Assembly: GCA_030431185.1 (NCBI GenBank)
Contig: JAUIJO010000109.1
Coordinates: 1 to 10,150 of the forward strand
Source: Gammaproteobacteria bacterium
GTDB taxonomy: Bacteria > Pseudomonadota > Gammaproteobacteria > Xanthomonadales > Xanthomonadaceae
Length of the DNA stretch: 10,150 nucleotides
Direction: 5' to 3'
Positions 1 through 6,569 of the stretch are shown piece after piece. Position 1 is the stretch's first letter, and each line of letters starts with the position of its first letter. A program made the translations under genes and the position numbers. The notes beneath the pieces are model-generated. The model was not told the DNA's origin and did no database searches. It saw nothing but the letters and a program-made list of their open reading frames with translations.

Positions 1-162
1 CTTGCCTGTGCCCTCGCGGGCCATCGGCGGTCTACTCTCTGTTGCACTTTCCGTCGGCTCGCGCCGCCCAGGCGTTACCTGGCACCGTGCCCTGTGGAGC
101 CCGGACTTTCCTCGGCACCCCCTGCAAGCAAGGAATGACGCGACTGCCTGGCCGACTCCGCC
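1..162 (-). ncRNA. rnpB: RNase P RNA (class A), 5' part; 3' end beyond the left edge
   Basis: This is the catalytic RNA of ribonuclease P, which removes 5' leaders from pre-tRNAs. Read on the minus strand, the sequence contains the conserved blocks of bacterial type A RNase P RNA in the right order: GAGGAAAGTCCGGGCTCC (about 116-99), GGTAACGCCTGG (about 81-69), and ACAGAGAGTAGACCGCCGAT (about 45-26), followed by GGCCCGCGAGGGCAC. About the first 160 nt are present; the rest, including the 3' pairing strand and CCA-binding loop, lies outside the window. The 5' end near 162 is inferred from the -10 box at 169-174 and from the start of the P1 strand. A short open frame on the opposite strand here (42-239) is not a gene. 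rnpB directly downstream of rsmI matches the order seen in Pseudomonas. Confidence 0.95.
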
Positions 163-168
163 GCGCGC

Positions 169-174
169 ATTGTA
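169..174 (-). promoter_or_regulatory. -10 box of the rnpB promoter
   Basis: The minus strand reads TACAAT, five of six matches to the sigma-70 -10 consensus, ending 7 bases before the first plausible RNase P RNA base. This is an AT island in an otherwise very GC-rich stretch. No convincing -35 hexamer is seen 16-18 bp upstream (the minus strand reads GGCCAG there). That is not unusual for a strong stable-RNA promoter, but it limits confidence. Confidence 0.7.
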
Positions 175-203
175 GCGCGTCGCGGGTCGCCCTGGCCGGA
201 CGT

Positions 204-219
204 CGGGGCGCTCGCCCCG
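204..219 (-). other. GC hairpin between rsmI stop and rnpB promoter
   Basis: CGGGGC and GCCCCG form a perfect 6-bp stem around a 4-base loop, just after the rsmI stop codon on the minus strand. Flanking GGCC repeats permit alternative pairings. No run of T follows, so it is not a standard intrinsic terminator. It may slow or end rsmI transcription before rnpB, or be a chance product of GC content. Confidence 0.3.
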
Positions 220-226
220 GCCGCGC

Positions 227-1042
227 TCACCCTCCGTAAAGCGCCTTGCGCGGCGCGCCGCTGAGGTCGGCGGCGAGCTTGGCGGCAGTGGACGGCGGCA
301 GGTGTCCGGCCAGCTTGGCGTACAGGCGCTTGCCTTCGGCCACCCGCGCGTCGGCATCATCGCCCGCCCCCTCGACGATGACGACGAACTCGCCCTTGCG
401 CTGGTTGGGGTCGTCCGAGACGCGGGCGAGCAAGCTGGCCAATGTCCCGTCCAGGACGGTCTCGAAGAGTTTGGTCAGCTCGCGCGCGAGCACGGCCGGG
501 CGATCGTCGCCAAACGCGGCCGCCATGTCGGCCAGCGCCTCCTCGATGCGATGCGACGACTCGTAGAAGACCAGGGTGCGCGGCTCGGCGGCCAGGCGCG
601 CCAGGCGCTCCCGTCGCGCGCCGGCCTTCGCCGGCATGAAGCCCTCGAATGCGAAGCGGTCCGACGCCAGCCCGGCCACGCTCAGGGCCGCGATGGCTGC
701 GCAGGCCCCGGGCACCGGCGACACCCGGATGCCCGCGGCGCGCGCGGCGCGGACCAGGCGATAGCCCGGGTCGCTGACGAGCGGCGTCCCGGCGTCGGAC
801 ACGAGCGCCAGCGAATCGCCCGCGCGCAGGCGCTCCACCAGTTGCCCGGCCTGGGCGTCCTCGTTGTGCTGGTGCAGGGCGAGCAGCGGCCGCTCGATGC
901 CGAAGTGCGCCAACAGCTGCCGCGTGTGGCGGGTGTCCTCGGCACAGATGGCCGACACCCCGCCCAGGGTTTCGAGTGCGCGGGGAGAGAGGTCGCCCAG
1001 GTGGCCGATCGGCGTGGCGACGACATGCAGGGTGGCAGGCAA
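227..1042 (-). CDS. rsmI: 16S rRNA (cytidine1402-2'-O)-methyltransferase RsmI
   Basis: RsmI uses S-adenosylmethionine to 2'-O-methylate C1402 of 16S rRNA in the ribosomal decoding centre. The protein is 271 aa from the chosen start, close to the family's 275-290 aa. Visible motifs: LHVVATPIGHLGDLS (res 5-19), CAEDTRHTRQLL (33-44), VSDAGTPLVSDPG (81-93), VPGACAAIAAL (110-120), FEGF (132-135) and FYESSHRIEEAL (159-170), all typical of the tetrapyrrole-methylase-fold RsmI family. The C-terminal part is alanine/leucine-rich and helical. There is no ATG, GTG or well-placed TTG near the expected start: TTG at 1042 gives MPATLHVV and is the nearest canonical codon, but lacks a good Shine-Dalgarno. 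An ATC at 1051 sits behind GGAA at a suitable distance. The reading frame stays open far upstream across antisense lpoA, which is a GC artefact. It is divergent from lpoA, as in E. coli (yraL/yraM) and Pseudomonas. Confidence 0.93.
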   Translation of the reverse strand: MPATLHVVATPIGHLGDLSPRALETLGGVSAICAEDTRHTRQLLAHFGIERPLLALHQHNEDAQAGQLVERLRAGDSLALVSDAGTPLVSDPGYRLVRAARAAGIRVSPVPGACAAIAALSVAGLASDRFAFEGFMPAKAGARRERLARLAAEPRTLVFYESSHRIEEALADMAAAFGDDRPAVLARELTKLFETVLDGTLASLLARVSDDPNQRKGEFVVIVEGAGDDADARVAEGKRLYAKLAGHLPPSTAAKLAADLSGAPRKALYGG

Positions 1043-1078
1043 AGTGGCGATGACGGGTGATTCCGCTGGCGGGACGGT

Positions 1079-1084
1079 TAGAAT
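1079..1084 (+). promoter_or_regulatory. Probable -10 box of the lpoA operon
   Basis: TAGAAT matches the -10 consensus at five of six positions and lies 45 bases before the lpoA start, putting the transcript start near 1091. No good -35 hexamer is visible at the right distance (GGTGAT with 17-bp spacing). The call rests on the -10 match, the divergent-gene position and the local AT content. Confidence 0.5.
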
Positions 1085-1088
1085 CGTA
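1083..1088 (-). promoter_or_regulatory. Possible -10 box of rsmI
   Basis: The minus strand reads TACGAT (four of six matches), which would start transcription near 1076 and give rsmI a leader of about 34 bases. It overlaps the lpoA -10 box by two bases on the other strand. No clear -35 element is present. Confidence 0.3.
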
Positions 1089-1129
1089 CCCGGTTCCCGA
1101 ATAACGCCGCGTCGCGGCGGACACTGCCG

Positions 1130-2530
1130 ATGACCCCACTGCCGAACTTCCTTCCGACCCGTGCCGTCCGATGGCTGGCCGGCCCTGCGCTCGCCATGCT
1201 GGTCCTCGGCGGCTGCGGGGGCCTGTCCACGCGCTCGACGGACACCACGCAAGTGGTGATGAACCCGGCGGTGTCGCAGGCAAGCGCACTGGCGCGCAGC
1301 GGCGCGGTGCTCACCGGGCAGGCACGACTCGACAACGACCGGCAGATCCGCGAACTGCTGTCCCAGCTCGACGATGCGACCCTCGCCCGCGAAGCCGCCG
1401 CCGTGCCGATGGGCGAGCCGGTCTACAACTACATGGGGCAGGCCCTGCTGGAACGCGGCCTGCCGCTGCCGCGTCCCTTCGACCATACCGCGTGGACCTT
1501 CGACGCCAACGGGCGCCCGCCCGCCGATGCCGACGGGTACCGGCCGCCGGTCAAGCTGGCGCTGCTGCTGCCGCTCTCCGGCGAGATGGCGATCGCGGCA
1601 TCGCCGGTGCGCGACGGCTTCCTGTCGGGCTACTACGGCGAACACCGCCGTCGCCCGGACGTCAGCTTCTACGACACCGCGGGCAGCATCGCCGGCACCT
1701 TGTCGGCCTACGACCGCGCGGTCGCCGAGGGCAACGACTTCGTCGTCGGCCCGCTGGAACGCAATGCGGTCGATGCACTGTTCGCGCGCGGCAGCCTGCC
1801 GGTGTCGATGCTGGCGCTCAACAGCGGCAGCCAGTCGCCGCCGCCGGGCAACGCCGCGTTCGCGCTCTCGCCCGAGGACGAAGGCACGGCCGCGGCCGAG
1901 TACCTGCTGGCGCGCGATGCCAAGCGGGTCCTGGTCGTTTCCGGGAGCGAGGACAGCCAGCGCCGCGCCGTCGATGCACTGCGCGAACACCTCACCGCGC
2001 GCGGCGCCACCGTGACCGACGTGGTCGGCGAGGGCGTCGCCGACCTGGCGCCCTTCGCGAGCCGCGAGGGCGGCGTGGACGCGGTGTTCCTGGCGATGCG
2101 CGGCAACAGCGTGCGCGAGCTGATGCCCAAGCTCGCGATGGCCGGGCTCGCAGGCAAGCCGCGGGTGGCGACGTCGCAACTGATGTCGGGCACGGGCACG
2201 CCCGAAGAGGACCGCATCCTCGACGGCATCGCCTTCCCGACGGAGACCTGGACCGCACGCGGGGCACGCGGCCTGCCCACCGCCACCTTCACCGCGGAAA
2301 CCCTGCCGACCGCACGCGGCGGTGCCGCGCGCCTGTTCGCGTTCGGCTTCGACGCCTGGCAGCTCTCGGCCTACATGGAACGGCTGGTCACCGGCACCGA
2401 TGCCGCGATCCCGGGGGCCACCGGCACCCTGCGCGTGGACGGCTTCGGCAACGTCAAGCGCACGCCGACCTGGGCGACCTTCATCAGCGGCGTGGTGATG
2501 CCGCTGCAGGATGGCAGCGACCGTCGCTGA
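1130..2530 (+). CDS. lpoA: LpoA-like penicillin-binding protein activator (short outer-membrane lipoprotein)
   Basis: LpoA is an outer-membrane lipoprotein that in E. coli reaches through the periplasm to stimulate the peptidoglycan synthase PBP1a. This protein is 466 aa. Its N-terminus is a lipoprotein signal: basic RAVRWL, a hydrophobic run, and lipobox LGGC with Cys29 as the lipidated residue. Gly at +2 does not signal inner-membrane retention. Residues from about 141 (VKLALLLPLSGEMAIAASPV) to the end match the periplasmic-binding-protein-like C-terminal domain of LpoA (PF04348), including FVVGPLERNAVDAL and LFAFGFDAW. E. coli LpoA has about 680 residues with a large TPR-like N-domain; here only about 110 residues separate the lipid anchor from the C-domain, so that domain is missing or much reduced. 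The family call is firm from sequence and synteny (divergent rsmI, yraN downstream). Activation of PBP1a is inferred. The ATG at 1130 gives a complete signal peptide. Confidence 0.88.
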   Translation: MTPLPNFLPTRAVRWLAGPALAMLVLGGCGGLSTRSTDTTQVVMNPAVSQASALARSGAVLTGQARLDNDRQIRELLSQLDDATLAREAAAVPMGEPVYNYMGQALLERGLPLPRPFDHTAWTFDANGRPPADADGYRPPVKLALLLPLSGEMAIAASPVRDGFLSGYYGEHRRRPDVSFYDTAGSIAGTLSAYDRAVAEGNDFVVGPLERNAVDALFARGSLPVSMLALNSGSQSPPPGNAAFALSPEDEGTAAAEYLLARDAKRVLVVSGSEDSQRRAVDALREHLTARGATVTDVVGEGVADLAPFASREGGVDAVFLAMRGNSVRELMPKLAMAGLAGKPRVATSQLMSGTGTPEEDRILDGIAFPTETWTARGARGLPTATFTAETLPTARGGAARLFAFGFDAWQLSAYMERLVTGTDAAIPGATGTLRVDGFGNVKRTPTWATFISGVVMPLQDGSDRR

Positions 2531-2894
2531 TACCCGGCGCCGGGGCGCGGCCGTCGAGGCGGCGGCGTGCGCCCGACTGTGCCGCGCCGGCCTGCGCGAG
2601 GTCGCCAGCAATGCCGGCAGCCGCGTCGGCGAGATCGACCTGGTGATGCTGGACGGCGAGACCCTGGTGTTCGTCGAGGTGCGATACCGCCGCGACAGCC
2701 GCTTCGGCGGCGGCGCGGCCTCGGTCGACGTGCACAAGCAGCGCAAACTCGTCCGCGCCGCGCAGGTGTTCCTGTCCCGCCATCCGCGGCATGCCAACCG
2801 GCCGTGCCGTTTCGACGTGGTCGATGCCAGCGGCGATCCCGACGCACCCCGGCTGGAGTGGATGCGCGACGCGTTCCGCGCGGACGATGCCTGA
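2511..2894 (+). CDS. yraN: UPF0102 protein YraN, nuclease-fold
   Basis: A 127-aa member of the YraN/UPF0102 family (E. coli YraN is 131 aa), which has a PD-(D/E)XK endonuclease-like fold related to Holliday-junction resolvases but no settled function. Family marks: RRGAAVEAAACARL (res 10-23) in the first helix, GEIDLVMLDGETLVFVEVRY (40-59) with the putative metal-site residues Glu41/Asp43 and Glu56 followed by Arg58 in place of the usual Lys, then VDVHKQRKLVRAAQVFL (72-88) and CRFDVV (99-104). The start overlaps the last 20 bases of lpoA, so translation is probably coupled. GCAGG lies directly against the ATG and is too close for a standard Shine-Dalgarno. The stop is 4 bases before the next gene's preferred start. 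Family assignment is near certain; enzymatic activity is not established. Confidence 0.95.
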   Translation: MAATVADTRRRGAAVEAAACARLCRAGLREVASNAGSRVGEIDLVMLDGETLVFVEVRYRRDSRFGGGAASVDVHKQRKLVRAAQVFLSRHPRHANRPCRFDVVDASGDPDAPRLEWMRDAFRADDA

Positions 2895-2898
2895 CGCC

Positions 2899-4284
2899 AT
2901 GACCCGCTGCCTGCCCGCGGAGCTCGACCGCGCGATGGCCACGCTGCTGGGCGATGGCTGGCGGACCGACCCCGGCGAGCGCCTGACGTACGGTTTCGAC
3001 AATTCGCGCCGCGAAGCGATGCCCGATGCGGTCGCGTTGCCGCGCGACACCGCCCAGGTACTGGCGCTGGTCCAGGCCTGTCGCCGCCATGGCGTGCCCG
3101 TGGTGGCCCGTGGCCGCGGCACGAACACCACGGGGGCCGCGGTACCGGTGGAGGGCGGCATCGTGGTGTCGTTCGAGCGCATGGACCGCATCGTCGACAT
3201 CCGCCCGGGCGACCGCTGCGCGGTGGTCGAACCGGGCGTATTGAATGGCGACCTGCAGGCGGCGCTCTCGCCGCATGGCCTGTTCTGGCCCCCCGACCCC
3301 ACCAGCGCCGGCTACAGCACGGTCGGCGGCAACCTGGCCTGCAATGCCGGCGGCCCGCGCGCGGTGAAGTACGGCGCCAGCCGCGACAACATCCTCGCCC
3401 TGACCGCGGTCACCGGCGCGGGCGAACTCATCCGCTGTGGCAGCGCCACCACCAAGGGCGCCACCGGCTACGACCTCCAGCGCCTGCTGGTGGGCAGCGA
3501 GGGGACGCTCGCCCTGATCGTCGAAGCCACGCTACGCCTGGTGCCGGCGCCCGCCGCGCGCCGCGCGATCCGTGCGATCTACCGCGACGTGGCCTGTGCC
3601 GCCGAAGCCGTCGCGCGCCTGATGGCGCAGCCGGTCACCCCCTCGATGCTGGAGTTCATGGACCATCATGCCGTCCGCCTGGCGCGCGACGTGGGGAGCG
3701 CCGACCTCCCCGCCAACGCCGGCGCCCTGTTGATGATCGAGGCCGACGGGCCCGCCGCCACCCTGGCGCACGACATCGAAGCACTCAAGCGCGCAGCCAC
3801 GGGCGAGGGCCTGGTGTCGATCGACGATGCCGCCGACGACGCATCGCGCGCGCGGCTCTGGGCCGCGCGCAAGGCCTTGTCGCCGTCGCTCCGCACGCTG
3901 GCGCCCGGCAAGATCAACGAGGACGTGGTGGTGCCGGTATCGCGCATCCCGGCCCTGGTCGACGGCGTGCAGGGGCTGGCCCGCGAGGCCCGCCTGCCCA
4001 TCGTATGCTTCGGCCACGCCGGCAACGGCAACCTGCACGTCAACCTGATGTTCGACCCCGGCGATCCCGGCGAAAGCACGCGCGCAAGCGCCGCCATGGC
4101 GCGCGTCTTCGGGCTGGCGGTCGAGCTGGGCGGCACGCTGTCGGGCGAGCACGGGATCGGCCTCGCCAAACGCGATTTCATGGCCGCGGCGATCGACGCG
4201 CCGACGCTGTCGCTGATGCGCGCCATCAAGGGCCAGTTCGATCCGGACGGCATCCTCAACCCCGGGAAGCTGCTGCCACCCTGA
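2899..4284 (+). CDS. FAD-binding oxidase of the GlcD / D-2-hydroxyacid dehydrogenase family
   Basis: A 461-aa VAO/PCMH-type flavoprotein that oxidises a D-2-hydroxy acid to the 2-keto acid; candidate substrates are D-lactate, glycolate or D-2-hydroxyglutarate. The N-terminal half is the FAD-binding domain: VALPRDTAQVLALVQACRRH (res 45-64), RGRGTNTTGAAVP (71-83), PPDPTSAGYSTVGGNLACNA (131-150), GGPRAVKYG (151-159) and LLVGSEGTLA (196-205). The C-terminal FAD-oxidase domain carries the metal-site motif GHAGNGNLH (372-380), then GGTLSGEHGIGLAKRDFM (411-428) and the terminal FDPDGILNPGKLLPP. The C-terminus resembles GlcD, but no glcE/glcF partners are adjacent, and substrate cannot be read from sequence. 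No signal peptide; probably cytoplasmic or peripheral to the membrane. An alternative ATG at 2887 would overlap the yraN stop by 8 bases; neither start has a strong Shine-Dalgarno. It sits where diaA/gmhA-like genes often follow yraN. Confidence 0.92.
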   Translation: MTRCLPAELDRAMATLLGDGWRTDPGERLTYGFDNSRREAMPDAVALPRDTAQVLALVQACRRHGVPVVARGRGTNTTGAAVPVEGGIVVSFERMDRIVDIRPGDRCAVVEPGVLNGDLQAALSPHGLFWPPDPTSAGYSTVGGNLACNAGGPRAVKYGASRDNILALTAVTGAGELIRCGSATTKGATGYDLQRLLVGSEGTLALIVEATLRLVPAPAARRAIRAIYRDVACAAEAVARLMAQPVTPSMLEFMDHHAVRLARDVGSADLPANAGALLMIEADGPAATLAHDIEALKRAATGEGLVSIDDAADDASRARLWAARKALSPSLRTLAPGKINEDVVVPVSRIPALVDGVQGLAREARLPIVCFGHAGNGNLHVNLMFDPGDPGESTRASAAMARVFGLAVELGGTLSGEHGIGLAKRDFMAAAIDAPTLSLMRAIKGQFDPDGILNPGKLLPP

Positions 4285-4305
4285 GCCGCGCCGCCTCGAG
4301 GCTCA
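4282..4305. terminator. Inverted repeat across two convergent stop codons
   Basis: TGAGCC (4282-4287) and GGCTCA (4300-4305) form a perfect 6-bp inverted repeat with a 12-base loop. The outer three bases are the TGA stop of the FAD oxidase on the plus strand and the TGA stop of the ATP-grasp gene on the minus strand. The alternative smaller palindrome GCCTCGAGGC lies inside. There is no T-run, so it may be a weak bidirectional terminator or mRNA 3'-end stabiliser; this role is inferred from position. Confidence 0.35.
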
Positions 4306-5373
4306 CATCATCGCCAGCTCGGTGTTGCTCAGCGTGCGGTTGTAGTGATCGCGCATGGCGACCTTGCGTTCGAGGTCCTTGATGATGTGGCCGCTGAAAT
4401 CCAGGCCGGTGAGGTCGTCGGCCATGTTGATCCCGCCCGGGGTGTCGACGTTGATCTCCATCATCTTGTCGCCGACGATGTCCAGGCCGGCGAAGTACAT
4501 GCCGTCGCGCATCAGCTTGGGCGCGACGATGCTGGCGATGCGCAGGGCATCCTCGTCCGGCGTCGCCATCTCGTACTTGCCGCCCGCGCTGATGTTGCTG
4601 CGCGCGTCACCGCTGTCGTTGTAGCGGCGGATGCACGCATACGTGCCGTCCACTTCCAGGGGCCGGCCATTGAGCGTCAGCAGGCGCAGGTCGCCGTCCA
4701 CCGCGCGCGGCAGGTACTCCTGCACGATGGCGTAGCCGTCGCGGGTCACGGCGTCGATCATCTGGTTGAGGTTGCCGCCGCTGTCGGGGCTCACCACGAA
4801 CACGCTCTGCCCGCCCGAGCCTTGTAGCGGCTTGATCACGCCATGGCCGTCGTGCGCGGCGATGAAGGCCTTGATCTCCTCCGCGTCCAGGGTGATGCAG
4901 GTGACCGGGCGCACTTCTTCCGGGAAATGCTGGAAATAGGTCTTGTTGGAGGCGTCCGTCAGGTGCGTGGGGTCGTTCAGCACGATCACGTGCTTGAGCG
5001 CGGCGAGCTGGGCGAACAGCAGTCCGCTGTTCGGGGCCCAGGGCCGCTCGTTGACCTCGTCGGCCGGATCGCTGCGCAACATCAGCACGTCGAGCGCTTC
5101 GACCGATATCCGCTCCAGCTTCGCGTCGTCGGCCTGCAGGTCCGCCAGCAGCTCCGCGTCGTCGGCGTAATCCGTGCCACGCGGCCGGTGCGCGTGCGCA
5201 CGTATCACGCCATTGCTGTCGTAGATGAAGCCACCCAGCCCGATCAGCGAAACCTCGTGCCCGCGGGCGATCGCCCGCCGCGCCAGGCGGATGGTGGTGA
5301 AGTTGTCTTTCTCGGTGGCCATGTCGTTGATGACGAAGCCAAGCTCGATGGCGGTTTCGGCGCGGTCGCTCAT
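4303..5373 (-). CDS. Glutathione-synthetase-like ATP-grasp ligase
   Basis: A 356-aa ATP-grasp protein alignable along its length with GshB, which joins gamma-glutamylcysteine to glycine using ATP. N-domain: ELGFVINDMATEKDNFTTI (res 10-28, compare GshB GIVMDPIANINIKKDSSF from memory) and LMLRSDPADE (97-106, compare LMRKDPPFD). ATP-grasp core: GVIKPLQGSGGQSVF (178-192) with Lys181 and the glycine loop, VQEYLPRAVDGDLRLL (217-232), RSNISAGGKYE (258-268), GLDIVGDKMMEINVDTP (296-312) with Asp298, Glu306 and Asn308 as likely Mg-ATP ligands. The 3' acceptor region (PGGINMADDLTG, 312-323) departs from the GshB SPT-C-I motif, so the acceptor is probably not the same. The ATG overlaps the preceding stop as ATGA, with GGAA 9 bases upstream. 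It is the last gene of a three-gene cassette. Usually annotated as glutathione synthase, but I would not assign gshB. Confidence 0.88.
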   Translation of the reverse strand: MSDRAETAIELGFVINDMATEKDNFTTIRLARRAIARGHEVSLIGLGGFIYDSNGVIRAHAHRPRGTDYADDAELLADLQADDAKLERISVEALDVLMLRSDPADEVNERPWAPNSGLLFAQLAALKHVIVLNDPTHLTDASNKTYFQHFPEEVRPVTCITLDAEEIKAFIAAHDGHGVIKPLQGSGGQSVFVVSPDSGGNLNQMIDAVTRDGYAIVQEYLPRAVDGDLRLLTLNGRPLEVDGTYACIRRYNDSGDARSNISAGGKYEMATPDEDALRIASIVAPKLMRDGMYFAGLDIVGDKMMEINVDTPGGINMADDLTGLDFSGHIIKDLERKVAMRDHYNRTLSNTELAMM

Positions 5374-6569
5374 GCGTGGGGTTCCATGTGGAAGAAGTCG
5401 GCGATGCCGGTGTCGCGGCAGCGTTCGAGCCGCCCGGGAAATGCATCCCAGTGGGCATAGCGCGGCATCAGCCGCGGCGGGAGGGCCCAGCCGGCGGCCT
5501 CGAGCTTGTCGACGATCGCCAGGTGGGAGAGCGCGAATTTTCCGCGCAGCAAGGGTTCCAGTGACGCGCCTGCGTGCAGGTGGTGGATCAGGTCGCGCAG
5601 GCCGCTCAGGTAGACCGCATCCTTGGTCAGGCCGCCGCCGCGCAGCGCGCGCACCGCGACGTCGAAGGCCTCGTCGGTCGGCATGCCATGGGTGTCGTGC
5701 AGGCACTCGAAGATCGCGGGGATGCCCTCCCCCGCCACCGCCATGTCGACCGCGACCACCCGTGCCGCCAGCACGCGCAGGCGATCGCCGGGCAGGTAGC
5801 CGGCGAGGAACTCCGCCAGCACGCCCAGGCCCTCCTGCAACGCGTCGTAGTGCGCCAGCCCGACCTCGAGCTGGCGCAGCGGCTGGTGGCTGCCGTTGTA
5901 GCGGGTGACCACGTGGGTGCCGATCTCGTGTTGCACCAGGGGCTGGATGCGCGCGCGCGGCAACCGGATGGCGCCGTCGACGTAGAAGGTGCCGTGCGAG
6001 ACCATCATCATCGAGCCGATGTCGGTGTCCACGACCACGTCGGCATTGAAGTCGGGGGCCTGCCCGCGGTACCACTCCAGCTCGGCCTCCACCGCCTCGA
6101 CGACTTCGTCGATGCCGGCATCGGCCACCAGGGGGGTACCGTGCGGGACGCTGGCGAGGATCTCGTCGGCCAGCGCGCGCAGCCCGGCATCGACGCCACC
6201 GAACAGGTCGAGGCTGGCGTTGACGAAGCCTTCGGTGCCGCGCAGGCGGACCAGCTGCAGGTGCCGTTCCAGTTCACGCTGCTTCTCCGACAGCAGGCCC
6301 GACAGCAACGATGACTCGATGTCGTCCAGGGGCAGGCCGTCCAACCGGCGACGCGCGTCGTCCAGGTCGATTTCGAGGTCGATGTAGCGCAGCGGCGGCA
6401 CCTCGCGGTGGCCGCTCGCCTCGAACGCATCCCACAGGCCGTCGTTGTCGATCGGCGACAGCGCCAGCAGCCAGTCGATGTCGCGGTCCAGCTCCACCAG
6501 CGCGGCATCCACGCGCGCGGCCACCGGGGGCAACGGCTGGACATCCGGCAGGATCGCGCTCACCGGCAT
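5370..6569 (-). CDS. DUF1704 'QEGLA motif' zinc carboxypeptidase-like protein
   Basis: A 399-aa protein of the family annotated as flavohemoglobin expression-modulating QEGLA motif protein (DUF1704, TIGR02421). The family includes the eukaryotic tubulin tyrosine carboxypeptidase MATCAP, a zinc metalloprotease with an HExxxH motif. Here HEIGTH is at residues 214-219 and the family motif LQEGLG at 244-249, with Glu246 as the likely third zinc ligand, preceded by NGSHQPLRQLEVGLAHYDAL (225-244). All expected catalytic residues are present, so it should be an active metallohydrolase; a carboxypeptidase role on a peptide or protein is inferred. No signal peptide or membrane segment. The ATG at 6569 has GGAG 8 bases upstream and overlaps the preceding gene by 10 bases; a GTG at 6563 giving a 4-base GTGA overlap is an alternative. 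The stop overlaps the ATP-grasp start by 4 bases. The flavohemoglobin name is historical; no flavohemoglobin gene is nearby. Confidence 0.88.
   Translation of the reverse strand: MPVSAILPDVQPLPPVAARVDAALVELDRDIDWLLALSPIDNDGLWDAFEASGHREVPPLRYIDLEIDLDDARRRLDGLPLDDIESSLLSGLLSEKQRELERHLQLVRLRGTEGFVNASLDLFGGVDAGLRALADEILASVPHGTPLVADAGIDEVVEAVEAELEWYRGQAPDFNADVVVDTDIGSMMMVSHGTFYVDGAIRLPRARIQPLVQHEIGTHVVTRYNGSHQPLRQLEVGLAHYDALQEGLGVLAEFLAGYLPGDRLRVLAARVVAVDMAVAGEGIPAIFECLHDTHGMPTDEAFDVAVRALRGGGLTKDAVYLSGLRDLIHHLHAGASLEPLLRGKFALSHLAIVDKLEAAGWALPPRLMPRYAHWDAFPGRLERCRDTGIADFFHMEPHA

Noticed and set aside
1171..2646. A 491-codon plus-strand frame overlapping lpoA
   Set aside because: It is an Arg/Ala/Gly-rich out-of-frame translation without family motifs; lpoA in frame 1130 has the signal peptide and conserved domain.
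227..2797. An 856-codon open frame on the minus strand covering rsmI and the antisense of lpoA and yraN
   Set aside because: Only the last 271 codons show family motifs (RsmI). The upstream part is low-complexity Arg/Ala/Gly translation antisense to two well-supported genes, a common artefact of high GC.
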